Translations under genes and position numbers: made by a program
Origin: Pseudomonas sp. B6002
Lineage (GTDB): Bacteria; Pseudomonadota; Gammaproteobacteria; Pseudomonadales; Pseudomonadaceae
Length of the DNA: 64,000 nt
Direction: 5' to 3'
NCBI RefSeq assembly: GCF_013385985.1
Contig: NZ_JACAOY010000004.1
Coordinates: 93,216 to 157,215, forward strand
Notes under the pieces: generated by a model
Database searches by the model: none
The model's input: the letters and a program-made list of their open reading frames with translations, nothing else
Told to the model about the DNA's origin: nothing
Shown: one piece after another, positions 45,601 to 52,566 of the stretch
How the letters are laid out: every line of letters begins with the position of its first letter
Position numbering within the stretch: position 1 is the stretch's first letter

Positions 45601-47587
45601 GTTCCCCGAGTCCCTGGAAGAACGTGTGAAAAACCTGTACCCCCGCGCCTCACGCGCCGACATCGACGCCTGCCTGGGCAGCCTCGAAGACTTGCAATGG
45701 CTGGCGCGTTTTGAGGCCCGGGTGGTTGAAAAAGCCACGCTGCAACAGGACCTGAGCACCTGGATGAAGGCAACCGAACCTCACGATCAACCGGTTGACC
45801 GCCAACGACGCCTGAACCTGACCAAGGACTTGCTGTACGCCTGGGAGCAGAACATCAACCCACCCGCCGAAGGCTGCGGCCTTTTGTTCAATGGCATACG
45901 CCTGTCCGGCCTGTTGGGTAACCTGCGGTTGCAGGCAGACTTCAGCCATATCACGCACTTGGAGTTGATCAACGCCGACTTGCTGGACAGCGATACGCCC
46001 TTCCTCTCGCACTTCACCCAACTGCGTGGATTGAACCTGCAACGCAACCTGCTCACCCAACTGCCCCCGCAGATCGCACCGATGGCGTCACTGAGTCACT
46101 TGGACCTGAGCGGCAACCCCATCCATTGGGTTAGCCGCGACCTGGATCAACTGGGCAGCCTGCGCCCGTTGCAGTTTCTGTCCCTGGCTGACAATCGGGA
46201 ACTCACCCGCGCACCGCCCATCGGCCGCTTGCCTGCGTTGCATTCGCTGATTTTGCGCAATACCGGCATCAATGACTGGCCCGACGGTTTGTTTGAACTG
46301 CCGCGCACCGCGCAATTCCTGCTCGACCTGCGTAATACCGCCATTGAACGCATCCCGCAGTTTCTGCCCTGGGCGCCCGAGGCCGAACTGATTGCGCAAG
46401 TCAGGCTGGACCGTAACCGCCTGACCCCGGAGGCCGAGAAGCAGTTGATCAGCTATCGCCTGGAAGCCGGGTTCGACCCCTATCGCAGCTACCCGCCCAA
46501 AGGCGATGCCGAGTTCTGGCTCAAGACCGAGCCACAGGCCCATCAGCCCTGGCTCGCCCAGCTTTGGGAGGAGGTCGAACACGAACACGGTTCCCAGGGG
46601 TTCTTCGAAGTCATCAAGAGCCTGGAGCCTCCAGAGTTCTTTGAAGTGCTGGACGATGCCCGGCTTTATCGACTCAATCGCAAAGCATTGACCAGCAAGG
46701 TCTGGCGCATGCTGCTGGCCATGCAACGGGACGAAACCTTGCGCTCACGTTTATTCACCCTGGCGGACAACCCGGTCACCTGTGCCGATGCCGGCGCCCA
46801 TCTGTTCAACGCGATGGGCCTGGAAGTGCAACTGGCCGAGATCGGCGAACACCCGCACGGCCCATTGCACGACGTACAGCTGACGCAGCTGGCCCGGGGC
46901 AAGGCGCGCCTGGACCGTCTGAACCAGGTAGCCCGTGCCGACATCCGCCATCGCGTCACTCCGACAGACCGAGGCGGCCTGGGCCTGCGCTTCAATCACG
47001 AAGTGGTCGCTGGCCTGCCCGGCAGTGTCGACGAAGTGGAGGTGTACCTGGCATATCAGAGCGGGCTTCAGCGCCGGCTCGACTTGCCGTGGGTGTCCGA
47101 GCACATGACTTACCGGTTGACCTCGGGCGTTGGCGAGGCCCGTCTCAATGAAGCCTACGACGAGGTCACTGGCCTGGAAGCAGGTGATGGGCTGGCCGAC
47201 GGCATGCTTGAACAGCCGTTCTGGGACACCTTCCTGCGCGAACGCCACGCCGACCTGTTCCAGGCCAGCCGCGAACGGGCCGAGGCGTTGATGGGCCCGT
47301 TGGACGACCTGATGTTCGCCCAGAACGCATGGGCCAGTGCCGAACCTGCAGAGCGCGAAATACTCGCGCCAGGCCTGCTCGCCCTGGCCGACACCCTCAA
47401 GGTCAGCCACGCCGACGTGTTGAGCGGCGCGCCGATGTCGGCACGCACCTACGAACACCTGCTCGCAGCAGGCTTCAGTGAAGACAGCCCCAGCGAGCAG
47501 ACCCTGGCCCGTCGCTTGACCTGTCAATTTCTGGCGCGCCTGAGTGACTATGAAAGCGGGCACGGCACGCCGACGGAGGATAAATAA
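42668..47587 (+). CDS. Dermonecrotic-toxin-like / LRR / NEL-type E3 ubiquitin ligase-like protein
   Basis: This 1639-aa protein has no signal peptide. The N-terminal two thirds resemble the DUF6543 toxin region and contain a hydrophobic helix block (about residues 410-480: LLSDILNAALLVATPFVPLLGEVMLAYTAWQLL). Leucine-rich repeats follow at about 1080-1260 (LRGLNLQRNLLTQLPPQIA, LSHLDLSGNPIHWVSRDL, LHSLILRNTGI). The C-terminal 300 residues match the NEL ligase pattern of IpaH/SspH effectors: DNPVTCADAGAHLFNAMGLE, with Cys1372-x-Asp1374 as the expected catalytic motif, then helical segments. It would ubiquitinate host proteins after delivery to a eukaryotic cell; delivery route unknown. AAGG lies 10 nt before the ATG. 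Confidence 0.8.
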   Translation: MLAPPADKGPHHSRIQQSLPAWLSQTSVHRAKALRQVPPALFVNPPASLKTANAQAWARQNCVDQRLKNLQDVHAFAEPLLVGALKARYGLDLDVRDTHLYLHTSKGWLLKGSVSRTVSLLDAALHNFARHETFIDTSCYITRPDTRRHFNILPLHRQMSIQQFIVLCRELDLGTRYQQHLREHLLPRDSHLLQRQVIASQQAMLNAAAHLALHRGEIDATVFHLVQRTLKGERGVMQFYRLQMLDTVLTGILLIAADLDSAKHPSPVIVYIPHDPQTPLKAYADTHAFMLALTARLQDNDYRTFFSQFVDQQQRGRFFSTLAQRLSHIQYHPRKDVIDMRPPWRDTPIEKPQLAFAAVRIDGELWTFLYQRSLDKILNDGRELAVSTADADSKARWAWWDNVSQLLSDILNAALLVATPFVPLLGEVMLAYTAWQLLDEVVEGALDLAEGQALEATTHLLDVLNEMAQLAAFGVATTLVPSAFVNQLKVIEVQGRQRLWHPDPAVYEQHNVQLAPQSLPDEEGLHLHEGRHLLPVDGRYYRVERDEARGGQCITHPTRADAYAPPIQLNSTPRAWTDQRRLRELGPFSREQQQQILAASGLDHDTLRAIQTDNPPSPILADTLKRTRLNQQAGELPMRLRQGEPVDDDTYWSPHLALELPGWPVQVQIAVFESADLSGVPMRFGAQDASRTLDISRHDLNQGKLPERLASTLAPPELHALLGELPVERQACIEALRERLARLLTQRHASVFDYLYRHSENAGSELAARVREVFPDLPDSVVQHVLSLARPDERAILETERRLPLRLKNIARELHLQTRTARGVQGFHTPSMLDANTEQMVLRILQLHSNALAHTRIEVRPHHPRATVRASAGPADARHMQALVRTDGHYQLYAQQRPLSAPYSDFFEAVLHALPAGERVALGFDAEHFKAWVAEHLRTPEQRRTALAGAETAPTPARDTQVLLQKPMLPVRQWFCQLFPESLEERVKNLYPRASRADIDACLGSLEDLQWLARFEARVVEKATLQQDLSTWMKATEPHDQPVDRQRRLNLTKDLLYAWEQNINPPAEGCGLLFNGIRLSGLLGNLRLQADFSHITHLELINADLLDSDTPFLSHFTQLRGLNLQRNLLTQLPPQIAPMASLSHLDLSGNPIHWVSRDLDQLGSLRPLQFLSLADNRELTRAPPIGRLPALHSLILRNTGINDWPDGLFELPRTAQFLLDLRNTAIERIPQFLPWAPEAELIAQVRLDRNRLTPEAEKQLISYRLEAGFDPYRSYPPKGDAEFWLKTEPQAHQPWLAQLWEEVEHEHGSQGFFEVIKSLEPPEFFEVLDDARLYRLNRKALTSKVWRMLLAMQRDETLRSRLFTLADNPVTCADAGAHLFNAMGLEVQLAEIGEHPHGPLHDVQLTQLARGKARLDRLNQVARADIRHRVTPTDRGGLGLRFNHEVVAGLPGSVDEVEVYLAYQSGLQRRLDLPWVSEHMTYRLTSGVGEARLNEAYDEVTGLEAGDGLADGMLEQPFWDTFLRERHADLFQASRERAEALMGPLDDLMFAQNAWASAEPAEREILAPGLLALADTLKVSHADVLSGAPMSARTYEHLLAAGFSEDSPSEQTLARRLTCQFLARLSDYESGHGTPTEDK

Positions 47588-47640
47588 TCGGGGCACCGTG
47601 ACGTGGCATCGACCGTCGGTCAGAAACGTTTGTCATACTT

Positions 47641-47663
47641 TAAGATATATCTTACGTTATATC
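47641..47663. promoter_or_regulatory. Palindromic operator upstream of the padR/ferric reductase operon
   Basis: TAAGATATATCTTA (47641-47654) is a perfect 14-bp palindrome. A related part-site, TTATATCT, follows 2 bp later. It lies 35-48 bp before the PadR start codon and probably overlaps the promoter, so PadR autorepression is likely. Confidence 0.7.
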
Positions 47664-47688
47664 TAAACCCGCTCAGGAGTCACTGACC

Positions 47689-48216
47689 ATGAGAGACCAT
47701 CCCCACCAGCGCGACGGCTTCGACCCTCGCCGCGAGCGCGGCGGCGGACGCGGCCCGCGCGTATTCGCCCCCGGCGATCTGAAGCTGTTGCTGCCCGCGT
47801 TGATCGCCGAACAGCCGTGTCATGGCTACGACTTGATCCGCCGCATCGAAAGCCTTTTCGACGGCGCTTACACCCCCAGCCCCGGCGTGATCTACCCGAC
47901 GCTGACCTTCCTGGAAGAAAGCGATTTGATCCAGGGCGACGCCGAAGGCGGAAAAAAACGCTACACAATCACCGACGCCGGTCGTCTCTTCTTAAGTGAG
48001 CAACAGGTGGCCTTGGACGGCGTACGCATGCGCATCGATGTGAGCAAGCGCTCGTTGCGCGGCCATGACCGGCCGCCGGAAATCCACGAGGCGGTGCACA
48101 ACCTGCGCCATGCCTTGCACTCGCACCACGGGCGCTGGAGCCCGGAAGAAATCGTTCGTGTCGCGGCGCTGCTCAACAGCACCGCCCAATCCATCGCCGA
48201 CGGGAAAGCTCAATGA
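47689..48216 (+). CDS. PadR family regulator, YqjI-like
   Basis: This 175-aa protein has a PadR winged helix: LLPALIAEQPCHGYDLIRRI, then FDGAYTPSPGVIYPTLTFLEESDLI and KKRYTITDAGRLFL, matching E. coli YqjI closely in this block. YqjI is a nickel/iron-linked repressor of the ferric reductase gene yqjH; here the reductase gene follows directly with a 4-nt overlap. The N-terminal leader has only two His (MRDHPHQRDG) and no Cys, unlike the long metal-binding leader of YqjI, so metal sensing may differ. AGGAG lies 9 nt before the ATG. Confidence 0.85.
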   Translation: MRDHPHQRDGFDPRRERGGGRGPRVFAPGDLKLLLPALIAEQPCHGYDLIRRIESLFDGAYTPSPGVIYPTLTFLEESDLIQGDAEGGKKRYTITDAGRLFLSEQQVALDGVRMRIDVSKRSLRGHDRPPEIHEAVHNLRHALHSHHGRWSPEEIVRVAALLNSTAQSIADGKAQ

Positions 48217-48962
48217 ATACGCAAGTTATCCACCGCGTGACCCACGAAATCAAACGTCGCCGCCTCGAAGTCCTGCGGGTGGTCGACATCACCCCGCGCA
48301 TGCGTCGCATCACCCTGGGCGGGCCTGAACTGGCGGGCTTTGTCAGCCTGGGCAGCGACGATCACATCAAACTGCTGTTCCCGCAAAACGCCGAAGAACA
48401 GGCGGCCCTGGAAAGCCCGACCTTCACCATCAAGGGCGACGGCCCGCAACCGCCGATGCGCGACTACACGCCACGGCGTTTCGACCTGAGCATCGGTGAG
48501 CTGGACATCGACTTCGTGCTGCACGGCGACGGCCCTGCGTCCACCTGGGCCGACCAGGTGCAGGTCGGCCAGCACCTGTATATCGGCGGGCCGCGGGGTT
48601 CGATGATCGTGCCGGATATCTTCGACAGCTACCTGCTGATCGGCGATGAAACCGCCCTGCCCGCCATCGCTCGGCGCCTCGAAGAACTGCCCGCTGGGCG
48701 CACTGTATTGGCGGTAATCGAAATCGCCAATGCGGCGGAAAAACAGGCGCTGCAAAGCGCTGCCGATGTGGAAGTGATCTGGGTGATTCGCGGTCAGGAC
48801 GACCTGCTCGATACAGTGCAGAAGCTGACGCTGCCGGCTGGTTCGCTGTACAGCTTCGTGGCCACCGAAACCAAGTTGTCGCGCCAGGTTCGGCGCGTGC
48901 TGTTGGACACCCACAAGATCAATGAGGACTTCCTCAAGGCCGTAGGCTACTGGCAGGCCTGA
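48213..48962 (+). CDS. Siderophore-interacting protein / NADPH-dependent ferric-chelate reductase (YqjH-like)
   Basis: This 249-aa flavoprotein has the SIP family layout: RRLEVLRVVDITPRMRRITLGGPEL, FAD-binding RDYTPRRFD, and a C-terminal NADPH part with DSYLLIGDETALPAIARRLEELP and VIWVIRGQD. It reduces ferric siderophore complexes in the cytoplasm to release iron. The start overlaps the stop of the PadR gene (ATGA), so the regulator and enzyme are co-translated and probably jointly repressed. Confidence 0.88.
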   Translation: MNTQVIHRVTHEIKRRRLEVLRVVDITPRMRRITLGGPELAGFVSLGSDDHIKLLFPQNAEEQAALESPTFTIKGDGPQPPMRDYTPRRFDLSIGELDIDFVLHGDGPASTWADQVQVGQHLYIGGPRGSMIVPDIFDSYLLIGDETALPAIARRLEELPAGRTVLAVIEIANAAEKQALQSAADVEVIWVIRGQDDLLDTVQKLTLPAGSLYSFVATETKLSRQVRRVLLDTHKINEDFLKAVGYWQA

Positions 48963-48971
48963 CCCCTGACC

Positions 48972-49042
48972 TGTAGGAGCCGGCTTGCCGGCGATGGCGG
49001 TATACCTGACACACCGCGATCGCCGGCAAGCCGGCTCCTACA
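48972..49042. repeat. REP inverted repeat (GTAGGAGCCGG type)
   Basis: TGTAGGAGCCGGCTTGCCGG and its reverse complement, extended by GCGATGGCGGT/ACCGCGATCGC, lie between the convergent ferric reductase and Pr6Pr genes. Confidence 0.92.
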
Positions 49043-49044
49043 AG

Positions 49045-49668
49045 TTAGCGCGCAGGTTTTAGCGCTCGATCCAGCCCCACCACCGCCAACGCAATCACGA
49101 TGAACCCCGCCAGAATCCCCCCGGCATTCACGAACACCTGTGGATAACCCAAGGTGTCCACGTCAATGAACGGGTACTGATACTGCCCGAGCAAATGCCC
49201 CCGCAGCAGTGCATACGCAAAGTACACCAACGGGTAGAGCACCCAGGCGCCGATGTGCCTGAGGCGCAGGGTTCCCTTGGGCACGCAGCGCCACCAGTAG
49301 AGTAAAAACAGCACCGGCATCACGTCATGGAGCAATTCGTCGGCGATGAACTGGAAGCCTTCGGGCTGCCACAAATGCCGCAGCAACAGGTTGTAGGCCA
49401 GGCTCACCACCGCGATGCTCACGGCGATGCCACTGCTGGTTTTGGGCGCGAGAAAAAAGCGCTTCGCCGCCGAATCACGATCCACCAGCGCATAGCTCAG
49501 CACCACCACCACCAAGGTGTTGGTCAGTACCGTGAAGAAACTGAAAAAGTTGATCAGCCCGCCCAGCAGGCTGGCGCCGCTGGTCCAGCGCGAATAGAAG
49601 ATCAGGTATTGCTGGATCGCCAACCCCACCCAACCGGCCAACGCCGCAGCCGCCACGAACCGCTTCAT
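49045..49668 (-). CDS. Pr6Pr family membrane protein
   Basis: This 207-aa protein has six hydrophobic helices and the pattern INFFSFFTVLTNTLV, LRHLWQPEGFQFIADELLHDVMPVLFLLYWW and LVYFAYALLRG, as in the Pr6Pr/FAR-17a-like membrane family. No biochemical function is established in bacteria. It starts 4 nt after the end of the VF530 gene, so the two form an operon. Eukaryotic relatives hydrolyse hydroxy-fatty-acid esters, which is a distant comparison only. Confidence 0.75.
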   Translation of the reverse strand: MKRFVAAAALAGWVGLAIQQYLIFYSRWTSGASLLGGLINFFSFFTVLTNTLVVVVLSYALVDRDSAAKRFFLAPKTSSGIAVSIAVVSLAYNLLLRHLWQPEGFQFIADELLHDVMPVLFLLYWWRCVPKGTLRLRHIGAWVLYPLVYFAYALLRGHLLGQYQYPFIDVDTLGYPQVFVNAGGILAGFIVIALAVVGLDRALKPAR

Positions 49669-49672
49669 GGGG

Positions 49673-49906
49673 TCAGTCCAGCGGGCGTTTGGTGCGCATC
49701 AGCTTGACGTACAACCCTTCGACCTTCTCCCGCGCCCAGGGGGTTTTACGCAGGAAGGTCAGGCTCGACTTGATGCTCGGATCGCTCTTGAAGCAGCGAA
49801 TATCAATGCGCTCGGCCAGCCCCGACCATTCGTAGTGTTCCACCAGGGTGGTCAGCACGTGCTGCAGGGTCACGCCGTGAAGAGGGTCGTTGCTTGTCGC
49901 GGTCAT
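49673..49906 (-). CDS. VF530 family (DUF2132) small protein
   Basis: This 77-aa protein has the family pattern [57 protein letters not shown], which spans nearly the full length. The structure of the Vibrio VF530 protein is known as a small DNA-binding-like fold; a function is not established. The ATG at 49906 (MTATSNDPL) is chosen because the upstream extension is not family-like. It precedes the Pr6Pr gene by 4 nt. Confidence 0.85.
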   Translation of the reverse strand: MTATSNDPLHGVTLQHVLTTLVEHYEWSGLAERIDIRCFKSDPSIKSSLTFLRKTPWAREKVEGLYVKLMRTKRPLD

Positions 49907-50030
49907 GCCGGGCCTTTTGCAATAAGAGGAAATACAGCCGCGCACCTTAGCCGACGGGGCGTGCAGGTGGAAGCACCGCATTGAATATAGACCCTTGGGA
50001 AAAGTTCCCCTTTTCAGCGAAAAAAGAGAT

Positions 50031-50043
50031 GTTATATTGTAAC
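50031..50043 (+). promoter_or_regulatory. Zur-type box upstream of the zinc receptor gene
   Basis: GTTATATTGTAAC fits GTTA-N5-TAAC, with context GAGAT before and GATAC after. It lies about 87 bp before the receptor start and closely resembles Zur sites of gammaproteobacteria. The same core occurs upstream of rpmE2. Confidence 0.8.
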
Positions 50044-50129
50044 GATACTTATCAGATTGTTATGAAAAGTAACGCGCTCGAAACCGTTTTAAGCCTTCTC
50101 TTTTTGCCGTTTTGCCAAGGAATGTCCCG

Positions 50130-52148
50130 ATGTCCCTCTCCTCACTGTGGCGCTTGTCCCCGCTTGCCGCCGCCCTGTTGATCAGCTCCCACACCCAGGC
50201 CCTGGAACTGCAACCCCAAGTCATCACCGGTAACCCGCTGGGCAGCGAGCAACTTGCCTCGCCGACCACCGTGCTGGAAGGTGATGACCTGACCCTGCAA
50301 CAAAAAGGCAGCCTCGGCGAAACCCTCAACAAGCAGCCGGGCGTGTCGTCTTCGTACTTCGGCCCGGGGGCCAGCCGGCCGATCATCCGTGGCCAGGACG
50401 GCGACCGCATCCGTCTACTGCGTAATGGCGTTGGCGCGCTGGACGCCTCGTCGCTGTCCTACGACCACGCCGTGCCGCTGGACCCGGTCAACGTCGACCG
50501 CATCGAAATCGTGCGCGGCCCGGCGGCCTTGCTGTACGGCGGCAGCGCCATCGGCGGCGTGGTCAATACCTTCGACAACCGCATCCCCACCGAAGCCATC
50601 GAAGGCATCCACGGTGCCGGTGAGTTGCGTTACGGCGGCGCCGACACCACCCGCAGCAGCGCCGGCAAACTGGAAGCCGGCAACGGCACCTTCGCCTTGC
50701 ACCTGGACGCCAACGCGCGGGAATTCAACGACCTGAAAATCCCTGGCTACGCTCGCAGTCGCCACGCACCGGAGAGTGAAGACGGCCCCGGCAAAAACGG
50801 CCGCCTGGGCAACAGCGACGGGCGCCAGGACGGCGGCGCGGTGGGCGGTTCCTACACCTGGGACGACGGTTACGCCGGGCTGTCCTATAGCAACTACGAC
50901 AGCAACTACGGCTCCCCCGCCGAGCAGGATGTACGTATTCGCATGAAGCAGGATCACTACGCGTTCGCGTCCGAGATCCGCAACCTGCAAGGCCCGTTCA
51001 CCTCGGTGAAACTCGACGCGGGCTACACCGACTACGAGCACCGTGAAATCGAAGGTGGTGAAACCGGCACGATCTTCAAGAACAAAGGCTATGAAGCCCG
51101 CGTAGAAGCCCGCCACCAACCCATCGGCCCGTTTGATGGCGTGGTCGGCGCCCAGGTGACCCGCAACGAGTTTTCGGCGCTGGGCGAAGAGGCCTTCGTG
51201 CCGCAGACCGACACCAATGCTGGTGCGCTGTTCATCCTTGAAGAAATGCAAGCCACCGAGCGCCTGAAACTCAGCCTCGGCGGGCGCCTGGAACACACCA
51301 CAGTCGACCCGGATGCCAAGGGCAACGCGCGCTTTGCCGGTGCCGACAAGTCCAATGACTTCACCGCCGGCAGCCTGTCGTCGGGCGCGGTCTACACCCT
51401 CACGCCGGTCTGGTCCCTGGCCGCGACCCTGGGTTACACCGAGCGCGCACCAACGTTCTACGAGCTGTACGCCAACGGCGCCCACGTCGCCACCGGCACC
51501 TACGAGTTGGGCGACGCCAACCTGTCGAAAGAGAAAGCCGTGTCCAGCGACCTGGCCCTGCGTTTTGACAATGGCACCCACAAGGGCAGCTTCGGTGTGT
51601 TCTACAGCCGCTTCTCCAACTACATCGGTTTGCTGGGCACCGGCCGCACGCTGAACGATGAAGGCGAAGAAGACGCTGCTGGCATTCCTGAATACAAATA
51701 CTCAGGTGTGCGTGCCCGTTTCGCCGGCTTCGAAGCCCAGGATCACTGGAAACTTGGCGAAAGCGCCTACGGTAAATTCGCGCTGGAACTGTCGGGCGAT
51801 TACACCCGCGCCACCAACCTGGACACCGGCGAAGCCTTGCCCCGCATCGCCCCGCTGCGCTTGAACAGCGGGTTGCTGTGGGAGCTGGACCGGTGGCAGG
51901 CACGTATCGACGTGGAACATGCCGCAGGCCAAGGCCGTGTGCCGGATAACGAGAGCGGCACCGACGGCTACACCACGCTGGGGGCGAGCGCGGGGTATCG
52001 CTTCAATGTGGGGGGCAGCCAGTGGCTGGCGTTTGTGAACGGTGAAAACCTGACGAACCAGACCGTGCGGTATGCCAGCTCGATCCTGCGCGACATCGCG
52101 CCAGCGCCGGGGCGCAGTGTGCAGTTTGGTGTGCGCACCACCTTCTAA
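50130..52148 (+). CDS. znuD: TonB-dependent zinc receptor (ZnuD-like)
   Basis: This 672-aa outer-membrane receptor has a signal peptide (LSPLAAALLISSHTQALE), a plug domain (TLNKQPGVSSSYFGPGASRPIIRGQDGDRIRLLRNG; DRIEIVRGPAALLYGGSAIGGVVN) and a barrel ending in Phe (FGVRTTF). The plug sequence and His/Asp-containing loop (RSRHAPESEDGPGKNGR) match the ZnuD/PA0781 group, which imports zinc under Zur control. The ATG at 50130 is used because it starts the signal peptide and has AAGGA upstream. The Zur-type box at 50031 strongly supports zinc rather than iron as substrate. Confidence 0.87.
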   Translation: MSLSSLWRLSPLAAALLISSHTQALELQPQVITGNPLGSEQLASPTTVLEGDDLTLQQKGSLGETLNKQPGVSSSYFGPGASRPIIRGQDGDRIRLLRNGVGALDASSLSYDHAVPLDPVNVDRIEIVRGPAALLYGGSAIGGVVNTFDNRIPTEAIEGIHGAGELRYGGADTTRSSAGKLEAGNGTFALHLDANAREFNDLKIPGYARSRHAPESEDGPGKNGRLGNSDGRQDGGAVGGSYTWDDGYAGLSYSNYDSNYGSPAEQDVRIRMKQDHYAFASEIRNLQGPFTSVKLDAGYTDYEHREIEGGETGTIFKNKGYEARVEARHQPIGPFDGVVGAQVTRNEFSALGEEAFVPQTDTNAGALFILEEMQATERLKLSLGGRLEHTTVDPDAKGNARFAGADKSNDFTAGSLSSGAVYTLTPVWSLAATLGYTERAPTFYELYANGAHVATGTYELGDANLSKEKAVSSDLALRFDNGTHKGSFGVFYSRFSNYIGLLGTGRTLNDEGEEDAAGIPEYKYSGVRARFAGFEAQDHWKLGESAYGKFALELSGDYTRATNLDTGEALPRIAPLRLNSGLLWELDRWQARIDVEHAAGQGRVPDNESGTDGYTTLGASAGYRFNVGGSQWLAFVNGENLTNQTVRYASSILRDIAPAPGRSVQFGVRTTF

Positions 52149-52159
52149 AAACACCCACC

Positions 52160-52225
52160 TGTAGGAGCCGGCTTGCCGGCGAGGGCGCCCTTGAAATCGC
52201 CATCGCCGGCAAGCCGGCTCCTACA
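52160..52225. repeat. REP inverted repeat (GTAGGAGCCGG type)
   Basis: TGTAGGAGCCGGCTTGCCGG and its reverse complement follow directly after the zinc receptor gene. Confidence 0.92.
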
Positions 52226-52566
52226 GGTTTTGTGGCGTCTTTTGCAGCGACGTTCTGTCACTGTTACCAAATCTGAAATGATGCATCTTGCGATTAGCCC
52301 TTTCTCTGCGGGCCCTCTCCCTTTATCCTTGCCCGCAACAAACTGAAACGTTTCATCTTCCGGTCGACCCCATCTTGCCGATTATTCCTACTCGTAAAGA
52401 CAGCGCTGTCTTACACCCCGCTGCGCCTGGGGATAAATCGCCCGCCTGTGGATAACCCCCGCTGTCCCCAGAAAAACCGAATTCACGCTGAACCAAGCCC
52501 GCGCCGAATCGTCATCTACAGTGAAGCACGGGGTTACATAATTCCAACGTCACGGAGAAACACACT
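52226..52566. other. Leader and control region of gcd
   Basis: These 341 bases hold no gene. They contain the 12-bp palindrome at 52344-52355, two TGTGGATAA/GGGGATAAA-like AT-poor stretches around 52430-52460, and the ribosome-binding site GGAG at about 52555, upstream of ATG 52567. No clear sigma-54 or sigma-70 promoter can be fixed by eye. Confidence 0.6.
52344..52355. promoter_or_regulatory. Cra/LacI-family-type operator upstream of gcd
   Basis: TGAAACGTTTCA is a perfect palindrome identical to the classical FruR/Cra operator core and one base from the P. putida Cra site I recall (TTAAACGTTTCA). PtxS uses a related 14-bp form. It lies about 212 bp upstream of the glucose dehydrogenase gene. 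Confidence 0.6.

Noticed and set aside
37936-47587. Tc/Mcf/FitD or large clostridial-type toxin locus
   Set aside because: I see no glycosyltransferase, cysteine protease or BH3-like region, no RHS/Tc repeats and no dedicated secretion genes.
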